From assembly GCA_017883215.1 (NCBI GenBank), contig JADGOA010000010.1, positions 1-23,490 of the forward strand: DNA of 23,490 nucleotides, given 5' to 3'. The notes below the pieces were generated by a model that saw nothing but the letters and a program-made list of their open reading frames with translations, searched no databases and was not told the DNA's origin. The position numbers and the translations under genes were made by a program. Below are positions 6,333 to 13,555 of this stretch, one piece after another (positions within the stretch are counted from its first letter, which is position 1; each line of letters opens with the position of its first letter). The stretch comes from Thermoanaerobaculia bacterium (GTDB lineage Bacteria; Acidobacteriota; Thermoanaerobaculia; Gp7-AA8).

Positions 6333-6338
6333 TACAAT
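6309..6338 (+). promoter_or_regulatory. Candidate promoter for the exchanger-like gene
   Basis: CTGACG (6309-6314, 4 of 6 to the -35 consensus), an 18 bp spacer and TACAAT (6333-6338, 5 of 6 to the -10 consensus) precede the ATG at 6357. The predicted leader is about 12 nt. The promoter overlaps the 5' coding end of the divergent TrmH-type gene, so the two transcription units share regulatory space. Confidence 0.5.
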
Positions 6339-6356
6339 GCCGGGCTTTGCGAGGCG

Positions 6357-7496
6357 ATGATACTTAAAAGCTCTGCGCTGTCGGCACTTTGGACCTTTCC
6401 GTCCATCCTCATCTCCGCGTTCGTGATCGCGTGGGGTGCGGAGGCCGCGCAGTTCCTGGTCTCTCAGGGGCTGGCGCTGGCCATTCTGGCGTGGCTGCAG
6501 ACGATGCCGGAGTTCGCCGTCGAAGCGGTTATCGCATGGTCGGCAGGGAAGGACATCAGCAAGACCCACCTGGTCATCGCCAACTTCACCGGGAGTCTTC
6601 GTCTGCTGGTCGGCCTCGGCTGGCCGCTGGTCTACTTCGTGGCCGCCGCCTTTCGCAAGAAGTTGCTCGCCGTCGAGCTCGATCGCGAGCACTCCGTGGA
6701 AGTGTTCGGCCTTCTGCTGCCGCTCGTCTACTTCACCTTCATCTGGTGGAAGGGGACGCTCACGATCTGGGACTCGCTGCCTCTGTCAGCCTGCTACCTG
6801 GCCTACCTCTTCGTTCTCTGGAAGATTCCGCCGATCGAGGAGAGCGAGGAGTCGCTCGAAGACATCGGTATCATTCCGCGACGGGTGCTGATGCTGCCGC
6901 CGGGATCGCGCGGTGGCGCCATCTGCGTGCTTTTTCTCGCTGGCGGAGCGCTGCTGTACTTCGCCGCCCATCCGTTTCTCGAGTCGATGCTTGCCATGGC
7001 CGCATCGCTGGGCGTGTCGACCTTCGTCTTCGTGCAGTGGGTGGCGCCGTTTCTCTCGGAGTTCCCGGAAAAGCTGAGCGCGTTTTACTGGGCGCGCAAG
7101 GTGAGCACGGCCAATGTGGCGCTGATGAACATGGTGTCGTCGAACATCAACCAGTGGAGCATCCTCACGGCGATGATCCCCATCATTTTCGTGATCAGCT
7201 CGGGAGGGATGCGTCCGATCGTCTTCGACGAGTTCCAACGGAACGAGATCATCCTCACCATCCTGCAGAGTTTTCTCGGATTTCTTCTTCTGCTGAACCT
7301 GGAGCTGCGCTTCCACGAAGCCCTGATCCTCTTCGTCTTCTGGCTGGTGCAGTTCGTCGTCCCTTCATGGCGCGAGGAGATGATCTTCGTCTACCTGGCG
7401 TGGTGTGTGTTCGAGCTCGCCCGGCTGGTGGTGCATCGGGAGATGCCGCCGGCCTGGACAGCACTGCGCGAAACGCTCGCGCGGCGCTTTGCTTGA
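6357..7496 (+). CDS. Integral membrane protein, divergent Na+/Ca2+-exchanger-like
   Basis: This 379-residue protein has about ten hydrophobic helices in two halves separated by an acidic loop (IPPIEESEESLEDIG, about 157-171). Each half holds a segment resembling the alpha-repeats of the CaCA cation exchanger family. The first is at 47-87 (LQTMPEFAVEAVIAW through IANFTGSLRLL), with Glu52. The second is at 232-275 (FLSEFPEKLSAFYWARK through MVSSNINQWSIL), with Glu238. In known exchangers the Pro-Glu and S-N residues of these repeats bind the cation, so a cation/Na+ or cation/H+ antiport role is plausible. The match is distant: the first repeat has N-F-T-G-S where G-S-N is usual. Ion specificity is unknown. 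A short GAGG lies just before the ATG. Confidence 0.65.
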   Translation: MILKSSALSALWTFPSILISAFVIAWGAEAAQFLVSQGLALAILAWLQTMPEFAVEAVIAWSAGKDISKTHLVIANFTGSLRLLVGLGWPLVYFVAAAFRKKLLAVELDREHSVEVFGLLLPLVYFTFIWWKGTLTIWDSLPLSACYLAYLFVLWKIPPIEESEESLEDIGIIPRRVLMLPPGSRGGAICVLFLAGGALLYFAAHPFLESMLAMAASLGVSTFVFVQWVAPFLSEFPEKLSAFYWARKVSTANVALMNMVSSNINQWSILTAMIPIIFVISSGGMRPIVFDEFQRNEIILTILQSFLGFLLLLNLELRFHEALILFVFWLVQFVVPSWREEMIFVYLAWCVFELARLVVHREMPPAWTALRETLARRFA

Positions 7497-7597
7497 TGAT
7501 ATGAAGATGCGACGCGCCTGATGCTCTCAGCGGGCCGCGCCTTATCAGTACACACGGCGGCCGCCCGGCTTCCCCGCAGCGGCCAGAATCCCATCCC

Positions 7598-7610
7598 GGA
7601 GATCAAGTTG
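7598..7610 (+). promoter_or_regulatory. Shine-Dalgarno site selecting a TTG start
   Basis: GGAG at 7598-7601, six nt before TTG 7608, is the only good ribosome-binding site in this region. It argues for TTG 7608 rather than ATG 7521 as the aminotransferase start. The 29 residues added by ATG 7521 are low-complexity and precede the family N-terminus. Confidence 0.65.
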
Positions 7611-8807
7611 ACGACGCCCACACGCAAGCCGATCCGTCTCGCACGCCGCATTCGTGAGATTCAGATCTCGCCCACCCTGGCGGTGATGAATCGCGCCCAG
7701 AAGCTCGCGGCGAAGGGGATCGACGTGGTCGACTTCGGCCCGGGCGAGCCTGATTTCCGCACTCCGCGATCGATTTCCGAGGCCGGCAAGCGCGCCATCG
7801 ACGAGGGGAATACGAAGTACACCAACGTCCTCGGAACCACTGCGCTGCGATCTGCCATCGCCGATCGATACAAGAGCCGCTATGGCGCGCACGTGGCGAT
7901 GGAAAACGTGATCGCCGGCAGCGGCGGAAAACAGGAGCTCTTCAACCTCATGCTCGCCCTCGTCTCCGACGGCGAGGAGGTCATCATCCCTGCGCCGTAC
8001 TGGGTCAGCTTTCCGGATCAAGTGGCCTTCGCCGGCGGAATTCCCGTGTTCGCGAAGACAGAGGCCGCCGAGGGGTTCAGGCCGCGGCTCGACCAGATCG
8101 AAGCTGTGGCGACCGATCGCACGCGCGGTGTGATTCTGAACTCGCCCTCGAATCCCACCGGGGCGGTGATCGAAGAAGACGAGCTGCGCCGCATCGTCGA
8201 ATGGTGCGCAGCGCGCGAGGCGTTCCTCGTTTTCGACGAGACATACGAGTTCTTCGTCTACGACGGGCATCACCACGCCTCCGCGATGCAGTGGTTCAAC
8301 GACCATCCGGAGACGGTCGTGGCCGTGAACTCGATGTCCAAGACCTTTGCCATGACGGGATGGCGGCTCGGCTATGCCGTCGGGCACCGCGACATCATCT
8401 CCGCCATCGGGAAGATCCAGAGCCACTCCACATCGAATCCGAGCTCGATCTCCCAGGCGGCAGCCGTCGAGGCCTTCCACGGCCATGACGATGACGTGCA
8501 CCGCATGTACGAGGCGTATTGCGAGCGTCGCGAGTGGCTCGTGCCGGCGATCAACGCCATCCCCGGAATCAGCTGTTCTGCGCCCGACGGTGCCTTCTAC
8601 ATCTTTCCCTCCGTCAGCGCTCTATTCCGCGGCAACGTTCACGACTCGACGTCCTTCGCGAACTTCCTTCTCGACGAGGCTCGCGTCGCGGTCGTGCCAG
8701 GTACAGCGTTCGGTGGGGAAGGGCACGTGCGCATCAGCTACGCGACGTCGATGGACCGGCTGCGGGAAGGCGTGGCGAGAATGGCGGCGGCGGTAAAGAA
8801 GCTTTAG
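7608..8807 (+). CDS. Class I/II PLP aminotransferase, aspartate-type
   Basis: This 399-residue fold-type I aminotransferase exchanges amino groups between an amino acid (probably aspartate) and a 2-oxo acid in the cytoplasm. Visible landmarks are FGPGEPDF (43-50, substrate loop), Tyr71 of TKYTNVLG, Asn182 in NSPSNPTG, Asp210 and Tyr213 in FDETYEFF, the PLP lysine Lys245 in SMSKTFAMTGWRLG and the carboxylate-binding Arg375 in VRISYAT. This pattern is that of the Igamma bacterial/archaeal aspartate aminotransferases. Activity on aromatic amino acids or prephenate is possible in this subgroup. It follows the membrane protein by 111 nt. The 172 nt after it carry an inverted-repeat element, so it is probably not co-transcribed tightly with the isomerase. 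Confidence 0.9.
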   Translation: MTTPTRKPIRLARRIREIQISPTLAVMNRAQKLAAKGIDVVDFGPGEPDFRTPRSISEAGKRAIDEGNTKYTNVLGTTALRSAIADRYKSRYGAHVAMENVIAGSGGKQELFNLMLALVSDGEEVIIPAPYWVSFPDQVAFAGGIPVFAKTEAAEGFRPRLDQIEAVATDRTRGVILNSPSNPTGAVIEEDELRRIVEWCAAREAFLVFDETYEFFVYDGHHHASAMQWFNDHPETVVAVNSMSKTFAMTGWRLGYAVGHRDIISAIGKIQSHSTSNPSSISQAAAVEAFHGHDDDVHRMYEAYCERREWLVPAINAIPGISCSAPDGAFYIFPSVSALFRGNVHDSTSFANFLLDEARVAVVPGTAFGGEGHVRISYATSMDRLREGVARMAAAVKKL

Positions 8808-8818
8808 GGAAGCGCTCT

Positions 8819-8900
8819 GCAGGGACGCGCAGCAGCGCGTCGGCAGCTCCGGTTCAGGGAGGACGACGAGAGTTGCGGACGCGCTGCTGCGCGTCCCTGC
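8819..8900. repeat. Inverted-repeat element with 23-nt perfect arms
   Basis: Arms at 8819-8841 and 8878-8900 are perfect reverse complements starting GCAGGGACGCGCAGC. Each arm is itself a hairpin, GACGCGC-agca-GCGCGTC (8824-8841) and its mirror with loop TGCT (8878-8895). The 36-nt centre ends in GAGAGTTGCG, whose complement CGCAACTCTC recurs in the element at 16313-16382, showing that the two are related. It lies between same-strand genes, and no U-run follows. Confidence 0.85.
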
Positions 8901-8966
8901 GGGTCCGTCTGGAATCCGCGCCATCCGCCTACGGTTTCGCGTCGTCAGGTCCCAATACCGCACCTC

Positions 8967-8982
8967 AAAAGGAGCTTTTGTG
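8967..8982 (+). promoter_or_regulatory. Strong ribosome-binding site with GTG start
   Basis: AAAAGGAG at 8967-8974 lies five nt before GTG 8980. This fixes the start of the isomerase and gives a canonical signal peptide. Confidence 0.75.
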
Positions 8983-9969
8983 AAGAAAACGAGCATGATC
9001 CTCATGGCTCTTGCGCTCACCGCGACCCTCGCGGCGGCGCAGGACAAGCCCGCCGCGGCGGCCACGGCGGCGCCTCAGAAGACGGCCGACCCTGTCGTTG
9101 CCTCCGCTGGAACGGTCGCCATCCACCAGGCGGAATTCGAGAATGCACTCAAGACGCTGCCCGAGCAGTATCAGGCGTATGCCGCCGGCCCCGGCAAGAA
9201 GCAATTCGCCGAGGACTATCTGAAGATGAAGCTGCTCGCAGCCGAGGGCTACAAGGCCGGACTCGAGAAACAGCAGGATGTCGTCGAGCAGCTCAGCCTG
9301 ATGCGCGACAACCTGGTCGCGAACGCGGAGTTGCAGCAGATCGAGAAGAGCGTGACGCTCAGCGACGACGATCTGAAGAAGGCCTACGAAGCGAACAAGA
9401 AGGATTACGAGCAGGTCAAGGCTCGCCACATCCTGATCGCGTTCAAGGGCAGCCCTGCGGCACAGCCCGGAAAGCCGGCTCTGACCGATGAGCAGGCGAA
9501 GGCGAAGGCGGAGGACATCCGTAAGCAGCTCGTCGCCGGTGCCGATTTTGGGGAGCTCGCCAAGAAAGAATCCGATGACACCGGGACGGGCGCCCGCGGT
9601 GGTGACCTCGGCAGCTTCGGCCACAATCAGATGGTGCCGGAGTTCGAGGAAGCCGCTTTCAACGGGAAGGTGGGAGAAATCTCGCCGGTGGTGAAGACGC
9701 AGTACGGTTACCACATCATCAAGGTCGAAAGCCGCGAAATCACGCCCTTCGATCAGGTGAAGCCGGCGCTCGACAAGTCCCTTCGCCAGAAGCAGGTGCA
9801 GACCACGGTCGACAAGCTGAAGGACGGCGCCAAGTTCGACGACGTGTACTTCGCCGCGCCGAAGACCGAAGCCGCTCCGGCCATTGCCGCTCCGGCCACT
9901 GCCACGCCGGCCGATGCCAAGAAGACCGGCGGCAAGAAGCCCACTACCAAGAAGCCCACTACGAAGTAA
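8980..9969 (+). CDS. Secreted peptidyl-prolyl cis-trans isomerase, parvulin type
   Basis: This 329-residue exported protein is of the PpiC/PrsA/SurA class, which isomerises X-Pro bonds and chaperones folding envelope proteins. A Sec signal peptide spans 1-20 (ending TLAAA before QDK). A helical chaperone region covers about 40-145. The parvulin domain runs from about 147 to 250, recognised by VKARHILIAF, GADFGELAKKESDD, GGDLGSFGHNQMVPEFEEAAF and TQYGYHIIKVE. The C-terminus (from about 292) is an Ala/Pro/Lys tail ending in two copies of KKPTT, encoded by a 15-bp tandem repeat. No membrane anchor or lipobox is seen, so it is probably soluble in the periplasm. A strong intrinsic terminator follows. 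Confidence 0.92.
   Translation: MKKTSMILMALALTATLAAAQDKPAAAATAAPQKTADPVVASAGTVAIHQAEFENALKTLPEQYQAYAAGPGKKQFAEDYLKMKLLAAEGYKAGLEKQQDVVEQLSLMRDNLVANAELQQIEKSVTLSDDDLKKAYEANKKDYEQVKARHILIAFKGSPAAQPGKPALTDEQAKAKAEDIRKQLVAGADFGELAKKESDDTGTGARGGDLGSFGHNQMVPEFEEAAFNGKVGEISPVVKTQYGYHIIKVESREITPFDQVKPALDKSLRQKQVQTTVDKLKDGAKFDDVYFAAPKTEAAPAIAAPATATPADAKKTGGKKPTTKKPTTK
9934..9963 (+). repeat. 15-bp tandem duplication in the isomerase tail
   Basis: Two copies of AAGAAGCCCACTACS lie at 9934-9948 and 9949-9963. They encode the duplicated Lys-Lys-Pro-Thr-Thr unit of the basic tail. The near-identity suggests a recent duplication or slippage. Confidence 0.8.
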
Positions 9970-9998
9970 GCCACACCGCCATGCGGGCAGACCGCACG

Positions 9999-10031
9999 AA
10001 AAAACGCCGGCGTTCTGCCGGCGTTTTTTTT
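9999..10031 (+). terminator. Rho-independent terminator after the isomerase gene
   Basis: AACGCCGGC-gttct-GCCGGCGTT is followed by eight Ts. The A-run on the other side of the stem would make it partly bidirectional. It lies 30 nt after the stop codon at 9969 and isolates the small downstream gene. Confidence 0.92.
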
Positions 10032-10114
10032 GCGCCCGCCCCCCGGTCACGCGTTTTCGTTTGCGCATCGGCCGCCCATTCGCTCCCCGCTACACGCGGC
10101 CCGCTGCTTTGTTG

Positions 10115-10120
10115 TATCGT
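10115..10120 (+). promoter_or_regulatory. Candidate -10 box (TATCGT) for the small gene
   Basis: TATCGT lies 9 nt before the ATG at 10130, with no Shine-Dalgarno sequence between. Because a terminator lies upstream at 9999-10031, the gene needs its own promoter, and this is the best candidate. Confidence 0.3.
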
Positions 10121-10129
10121 TGCGGCCGC

Positions 10130-10345
10130 ATGGAGATTCCGTCGAAGGTTTCGATTTTCAACCGCACGCTCGAGGTGAAGGGGAAGGTGGGGACGCTGAT
10201 CGCGATCAATAACGCCGGCTTCTTCGAAGTCGTGCTCGAGGTCCAGCAGCGGAATCACACGGTTCTCTTCCCGATCGCCGAAACGGTCATCATCTTCAAC
10301 GAGGCGCTCGTGTCGCCCAGTGGCGAGATCGAGGTCGAACGGTAG
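10130..10345 (+). CDS. Unknown 71-residue protein
   Basis: I do not recognise this family. The sequence (MEIPSKVSIFNRTLEVKG to GEIEVER) reads as a small beta-rich domain: alternating hydrophobic stretches such as VGTLIAI, FFEVVLEV, HTVLFPI and TVIIFNEAL suggest a five- or six-strand barrel or sandwich. There is no signal peptide or membrane helix, so it is probably cytoplasmic. The gene is framed by terminators on both sides (9999-10031 and 10387-10414), meaning it is a monocistronic unit. The coding-like residue pattern and clean termination make it a convincing gene. It converges on tatC. The start at 10130 is chosen because the longer upstream extension runs back through the terminator. 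Confidence 0.7.
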   Translation: MEIPSKVSIFNRTLEVKGKVGTLIAINNAGFFEVVLEVQQRNHTVLFPIAETVIIFNEALVSPSGEIEVER

Positions 10346-10386
10346 GCCGCTGCAACTTCCGAGCGGTGCAGCTGTCACGCAGGAGC

Positions 10387-10414
10387 GCGGCGCCGAAAGG
10401 CGCCGCTTTCGTTT
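10387..10414 (+). terminator. Hairpin terminator for the 71-residue protein gene
   Basis: GCGGCGCC-gaaa-GGCGCCGC (10387-10406) has an 8 bp stem with a GAAA tetraloop, followed by TTTCGTTT. It lies between convergent genes. On the minus strand no U-run follows, so it mainly serves the plus strand. Confidence 0.75.
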
Positions 10415-10430
10415 GCATCACGCCGTAGGG

Positions 10431-11207
10431 CTACCGCGGAACCTTCTTGCCGAAGAAGTACGCGACGGCGACGCCGATGAGGTAGAGCAGAATCATCGGG
10501 ACGGCGAGAGCGGTCTGCGTCACCATGTCGGGAGTTGGCGTGATCACGGCGGCGATGATGAAGGCCAGCACGATCGCGTACTTGAACTTCTGCATCAGAA
10601 ACGCCGGCGTGACGATGCCGAGGCGCGCCAGGAAGAAGATCAGGATGGGCGTCTCGAAAATCAGCCCGGCTGCGAGCACGATCATGCTGGCGAACGAGAA
10701 GTAGTCGTCGATCGTGATCATCTGCTTGAACTGACGACCCGTTTCGACGAAGAACGCGCACGTGCCAGGAAGGATGATCTTGAATCCGAACAGCCCGCCG
10801 GCGATGAAGAACAGCGAGGCGAAGATGATGAACGGAGCGGCGTAGCGGCGCTCCTTCTTGTACAACCCCGGGGCGATGAAGAGCCAGAGCTGCAGCAGGA
10901 TTACCGGTGCAGCGAGGAACAATCCGGCGTAGAACGCCACCTTCATGTACAGGAAAAAGGGGCCGGTCAGGCGCGTGAATGCGAGCTTGTCTCCCGGAGC
11001 GAGCACCTTCAGCAGCGGCTCCTGCAGTTTGCCGTAGATGACCTCTGCGTAATTCCAGCAGACGAAAAACGCCACGACGATGGCGGCGATGGAGATGAGC
11101 AGGCGCTTGCGGAGCTCCTCGAGGTGATCGAGGAACGACATTTTCGGAAGGGCGGCGTCGGGTTCGTCGGCGGGCGTGAAGCCGGCAGCGGTCGAGTTCG
11201 AATCCAT
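10431..11207 (-). CDS. tatC: Sec-independent protein translocase TatC
   Basis: TatC is the membrane receptor of the twin-arginine pathway, which binds RR signal peptides and recruits TatA to export folded proteins. The 258-residue sequence has the six-helix layout. It begins with a 20-residue polar extension, then the conserved cytoplasmic motif MSFLDHLEELRKRL (23-36). Other landmarks are FTRLTGPFFLYMKVAFYAGL, the second-loop region with the glutamate of GLIFETPILIFFLARLG and the C-terminal ITPTPDMVTQ. The ATG at 11207 overlaps the tatA stop as TGATG, so translation is coupled. No other Tat component lies in the window. Confidence 0.96.
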   Translation of the reverse strand: MDSNSTAAGFTPADEPDAALPKMSFLDHLEELRKRLLISIAAIVVAFFVCWNYAEVIYGKLQEPLLKVLAPGDKLAFTRLTGPFFLYMKVAFYAGLFLAAPVILLQLWLFIAPGLYKKERRYAAPFIIFASLFFIAGGLFGFKIILPGTCAFFVETGRQFKQMITIDDYFSFASMIVLAAGLIFETPILIFFLARLGIVTPAFLMQKFKYAIVLAFIIAAVITPTPDMVTQTALAVPMILLYLIGVAVAYFFGKKVPR

Positions 11208-11554
11208 CAGTTGATCCGGGGCGTGCTGCCGGTGGGACCCTCGCCGGCGGCGACGGTGGTGACCGGAGCTGCGGCCGTGTCGCCGGCCGGCGCGCTGGCG
11301 GGATCGACGGCCGTGACAGGCGCGGCAGCTGGCTCAGCTCTTGATAATGTCTGAACAGTCGTCGCGCTGAGCTGTTTGAGCTCGTCCGCGCGGACTTCGC
11401 GCTCGATGGTGTTCTTCAGGTCGTCGGTTGCCTTTCGGAACTCGCCCAGGGCCTTACCGAGGGTGCGTCCGATCTCCGGCAGTTTACGAGGTCCGAAGAC
11501 GATGAGAGCGACCACGAAGATCAGCAGCAACTCCGGAAAACCGAGTGACCCCAT
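11207..11554 (-). CDS. tatA: Sec-independent translocase TatA/TatB-type protein
   Basis: This 115-residue protein has the TatA/B architecture: a short membrane helix (about 5-20, FPELLLIFVVALIVF), the hinge FGP at 20-22 and an amphipathic helix (about 24-50, RKLPEIGRTLGKALGEFRKA). An Ala/Pro/Thr-rich cytoplasmic tail follows. It oligomerises with TatC to form the translocation pathway. Whether it acts as TatA or TatB is not decidable here. Lack of a second family member nearby suggests a minimal TatAC system in which one protein fills both roles, unless another copy lies elsewhere. A GGAAAGG ribosome-binding site precedes the ATG. Confidence 0.92.
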   Translation of the reverse strand: MGSLGFPELLLIFVVALIVFGPRKLPEIGRTLGKALGEFRKATDDLKNTIEREVRADELKQLSATTVQTLSRAEPAAAPVTAVDPASAPAGDTAAAPVTTVAAGEGPTGSTPRIN

Positions 11555-11600
11555 GGGACCGAACCTTTCCTTCCTCGTAACGAGGCGGTCAACAGCAGCC

Positions 11601-11627
11601 TGGACGTGAATAGTCCAACCCTATAAT
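11601..11627 (+). promoter_or_regulatory. Candidate promoter with consensus TATAAT for the S41 protease
   Basis: A perfect -10 box TATAAT lies at 11622-11627. The nearest -35-like hexamer is TGGACG (11601-11606), with a short 15 bp spacer. The predicted leader is about 35 nt before the ATG at 11669. It lies in the divergent region shared with tatA. Confidence 0.55.
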
Positions 11628-11668
11628 GGCGTTACCCTCTGCAACTCGAGCGATATTGCGATACGACT

Positions 11669-13339
11669 ATGGCCAAACTAAGCAAGACCGAGAAGTGGAC
11701 CTTTTCACTGACTCTCCTCGTGGCGATCGCAGCGGCAACGCTGTTCGGCGGATTCTACGGTAATCGGCTGTTCGGGTCGCCCGTGCCCGGCGACTTGAAC
11801 AAACGTCTCAAGGAGTACACCGATCTGATCAAGGCGGTGACGGAGAACTCGCCGGAAGAAGTCGGGGTCGACAAGGTCGTTTACTCGTCGATCGACGGCA
11901 TGCTGCGGACTCTCGATCCGCACACGTCCTTCCTCGAGCCGAAAGAGTACTCGGATATGCAGGACCGGCAGAAGGGAAGCTTCTACGGTCTCGGCATTCT
12001 GGTCACCAAGCGGAACGACCAGGTCACGGTGATCACCCCCCTGGAAGGAACGCCCGCTGCGCGGCTCGGTATCCGCGCCGGCGATGTCATCTCCGAAGTT
12101 GAAGGCGTATCGACCAGCGATCTCCCGCTCGACGAGGTCGTCAAGCGTCTCAAAGGACCGAAGGGGACGACCGTCCACCTCAAAATCGTCCGCGTCGGAA
12201 TCAAGGAACCGATTCCGCTGACGATGGTCCGCGCGGCCATTCCCACCAACTCGATTTCCAACGTGCTGATGATCCGTCCGGGCATCGGCTACATCCGCAT
12301 CAAAGACTTCACCGCCACGACTGTTCGTGAGCTCGATGAAGCGGTCGAGAAACTGAAAGGCGAGGGGATGCAGAAGCTCGTCCTCGACCTGCGCATGAAT
12401 CCTGGCGGCCTGCTCGACGCCGCCGTCGGCGTTTCCGATCACTTCCTCGACAAGGGGCAGATGATCGTCTACACGAAGGGCCGTACGCCCGACTCGGCGC
12501 AGGACTACGTCGCGCCGGGCAAGCACGATCAGGTCAACGTTCCGGTCGTCGTCCTCATCAACCGCGGCAGCGCCTCCGCCTCGGAGATCGTCTCCGGAGC
12601 GCTTCAGGACCACGACCGCGCTCTCATCGTCGGCGAGACGAGCTGGGGCAAGGGTCTCGTCCAGAGCGTCTACTCGCTCCAGTACGGCGCGGGCCTGGCC
12701 CTCACCACATCGAAGTACTACACCCCGTCGGGGCGCAACATCCAGCGCGACTACTCCTCGTTCTACGACTACTACGTCGCCGACGACGACTCCACCCCCG
12801 AGGTCCCCCTGAAGGACCGCAAGCAGTACAAGACCGACACCGGACGCGTCGTCTACGGTGGCGGGGGAATCACGCCGGACGTGTTCGTCAAGCCGGCGCA
12901 GCTGACCAAGACCACGCAGCTTCTCGAGGTTCGCAGCGCAATTTTCAACTACGCCGTCGAATACGCCGCAGCGCACCCGGATCTGACGCAGGCAATCACC
13001 GTCACGCCGGACATCATCGAAGGCTTCGTTCAGTACGCGGCCGGCAAGGACATCGCCACGATCGACGAAATCCGTCAGGCCCTGCAGAAGCCTGAGGATC
13101 GCAACTTCATCGAGCGGTCGCTGAAGGCGGAGATCGTGGCGGCGAAGTACGGCTATGACGCTTCGTACACCTACCGTCTGCAGGGCGACTCGCAGGTGGC
13201 GAAGGCGCTGGAGCTTTTCCCCGAAGCGCAGAAGCTGGCCACGCTTGCCTCCGACATGCGTTTGAAGGGCGGCGCTCAAAATCCGGCCGATGCCGGCAGC
13301 CGTGCCGCGCAGGCCAATACGGTGCCGAAGACCAACTGA
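11669..13339 (+). CDS. C-terminal processing peptidase, S41 family
   Basis: This 556-residue serine protease belongs to the CtpA/Prc class, which trims or degrades envelope proteins from their C-termini. A single N-terminal hydrophobic segment (about 11-29) acts as signal or anchor, placing the rest in the periplasm. The N-terminal cap includes SSIDGMLRTLDPHTSFLEP (73-91). A PDZ domain covers about 105-180 (GLGILVTK, GTPAARLGIRAGDVI). The catalytic core follows, with nucleophile Ser303 in RGSASASEI and general base Lys328 in WGKGLVQ, at the family spacing of 25 residues. About 145 residues after GITPDV (400-405) form a helical extension of unknown role, longer than in the best-known CtpA proteins. 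A clear terminator follows. Confidence 0.93.
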   Translation: MAKLSKTEKWTFSLTLLVAIAAATLFGGFYGNRLFGSPVPGDLNKRLKEYTDLIKAVTENSPEEVGVDKVVYSSIDGMLRTLDPHTSFLEPKEYSDMQDRQKGSFYGLGILVTKRNDQVTVITPLEGTPAARLGIRAGDVISEVEGVSTSDLPLDEVVKRLKGPKGTTVHLKIVRVGIKEPIPLTMVRAAIPTNSISNVLMIRPGIGYIRIKDFTATTVRELDEAVEKLKGEGMQKLVLDLRMNPGGLLDAAVGVSDHFLDKGQMIVYTKGRTPDSAQDYVAPGKHDQVNVPVVVLINRGSASASEIVSGALQDHDRALIVGETSWGKGLVQSVYSLQYGAGLALTTSKYYTPSGRNIQRDYSSFYDYYVADDDSTPEVPLKDRKQYKTDTGRVVYGGGGITPDVFVKPAQLTKTTQLLEVRSAIFNYAVEYAAAHPDLTQAITVTPDIIEGFVQYAAGKDIATIDEIRQALQKPEDRNFIERSLKAEIVAAKYGYDASYTYRLQGDSQVAKALELFPEAQKLATLASDMRLKGGAQNPADAGSRAAQANTVPKTN

Positions 13340-13378
13340 GGCGAGGGGCGGGTAGGGAGAAACAGACAATTACACCCC

Positions 13379-13413
13379 AGGCGGGGAGCGAAACTGCCCG
13401 CCTTTTTCTTTTT
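13379..13413 (+). terminator. Rho-independent terminator after the S41 protease gene
   Basis: AGGCGGG (13379-13385) pairs with CCCGCCT (13397-13403) around an 11 nt loop, followed by a T-rich run broken by one C. It lies 40 nt downstream of the stop codon. Confidence 0.85.
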
Positions 13414-13464
13414 GGTCACGGTTGGCGCGGGCGGGCGCGCTCTGAGGCGCGTTCGGTCTTTCCG

Positions 13465-13484
13465 ACTCGCCACTCGCCATTCGC
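13465..13484. repeat. Short heptamer array ACTCGCC
   Basis: ACTCGCC is present twice, followed by ATTCGC. This is a small member of the short-word repeat class seen at 3123-3190 and 14535-14600. It lies in the gap between the S41 gene terminator and the zinc-ribbon gene. Apart from the terminator, the remaining bases of that gap (13414-13555) show nothing I can name. Confidence 0.5.
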
Positions 13485-13555
13485 TTCCATGTTGCGTTGC
13501 ATAAATGCCGGTGCTAACGTTGCGCCGCTTTTGACGGACGGAGATTTGCACTCGC

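Noticed and set aside
7521..7607. N-terminal extension of the aminotransferase from ATG 7521
   Set aside because: No ribosome-binding site and low-complexity residues; TTG 7608 has GGAG at ideal spacing and fits the family N-terminus.
11705..13369. 554-codon minus-strand frame opposite the S41 protease
   Set aside because: It is rich in Arg, Asp and Val and has no motif or ribosome-binding site, whereas the sense frame has a PDZ domain and Ser-Lys dyad.
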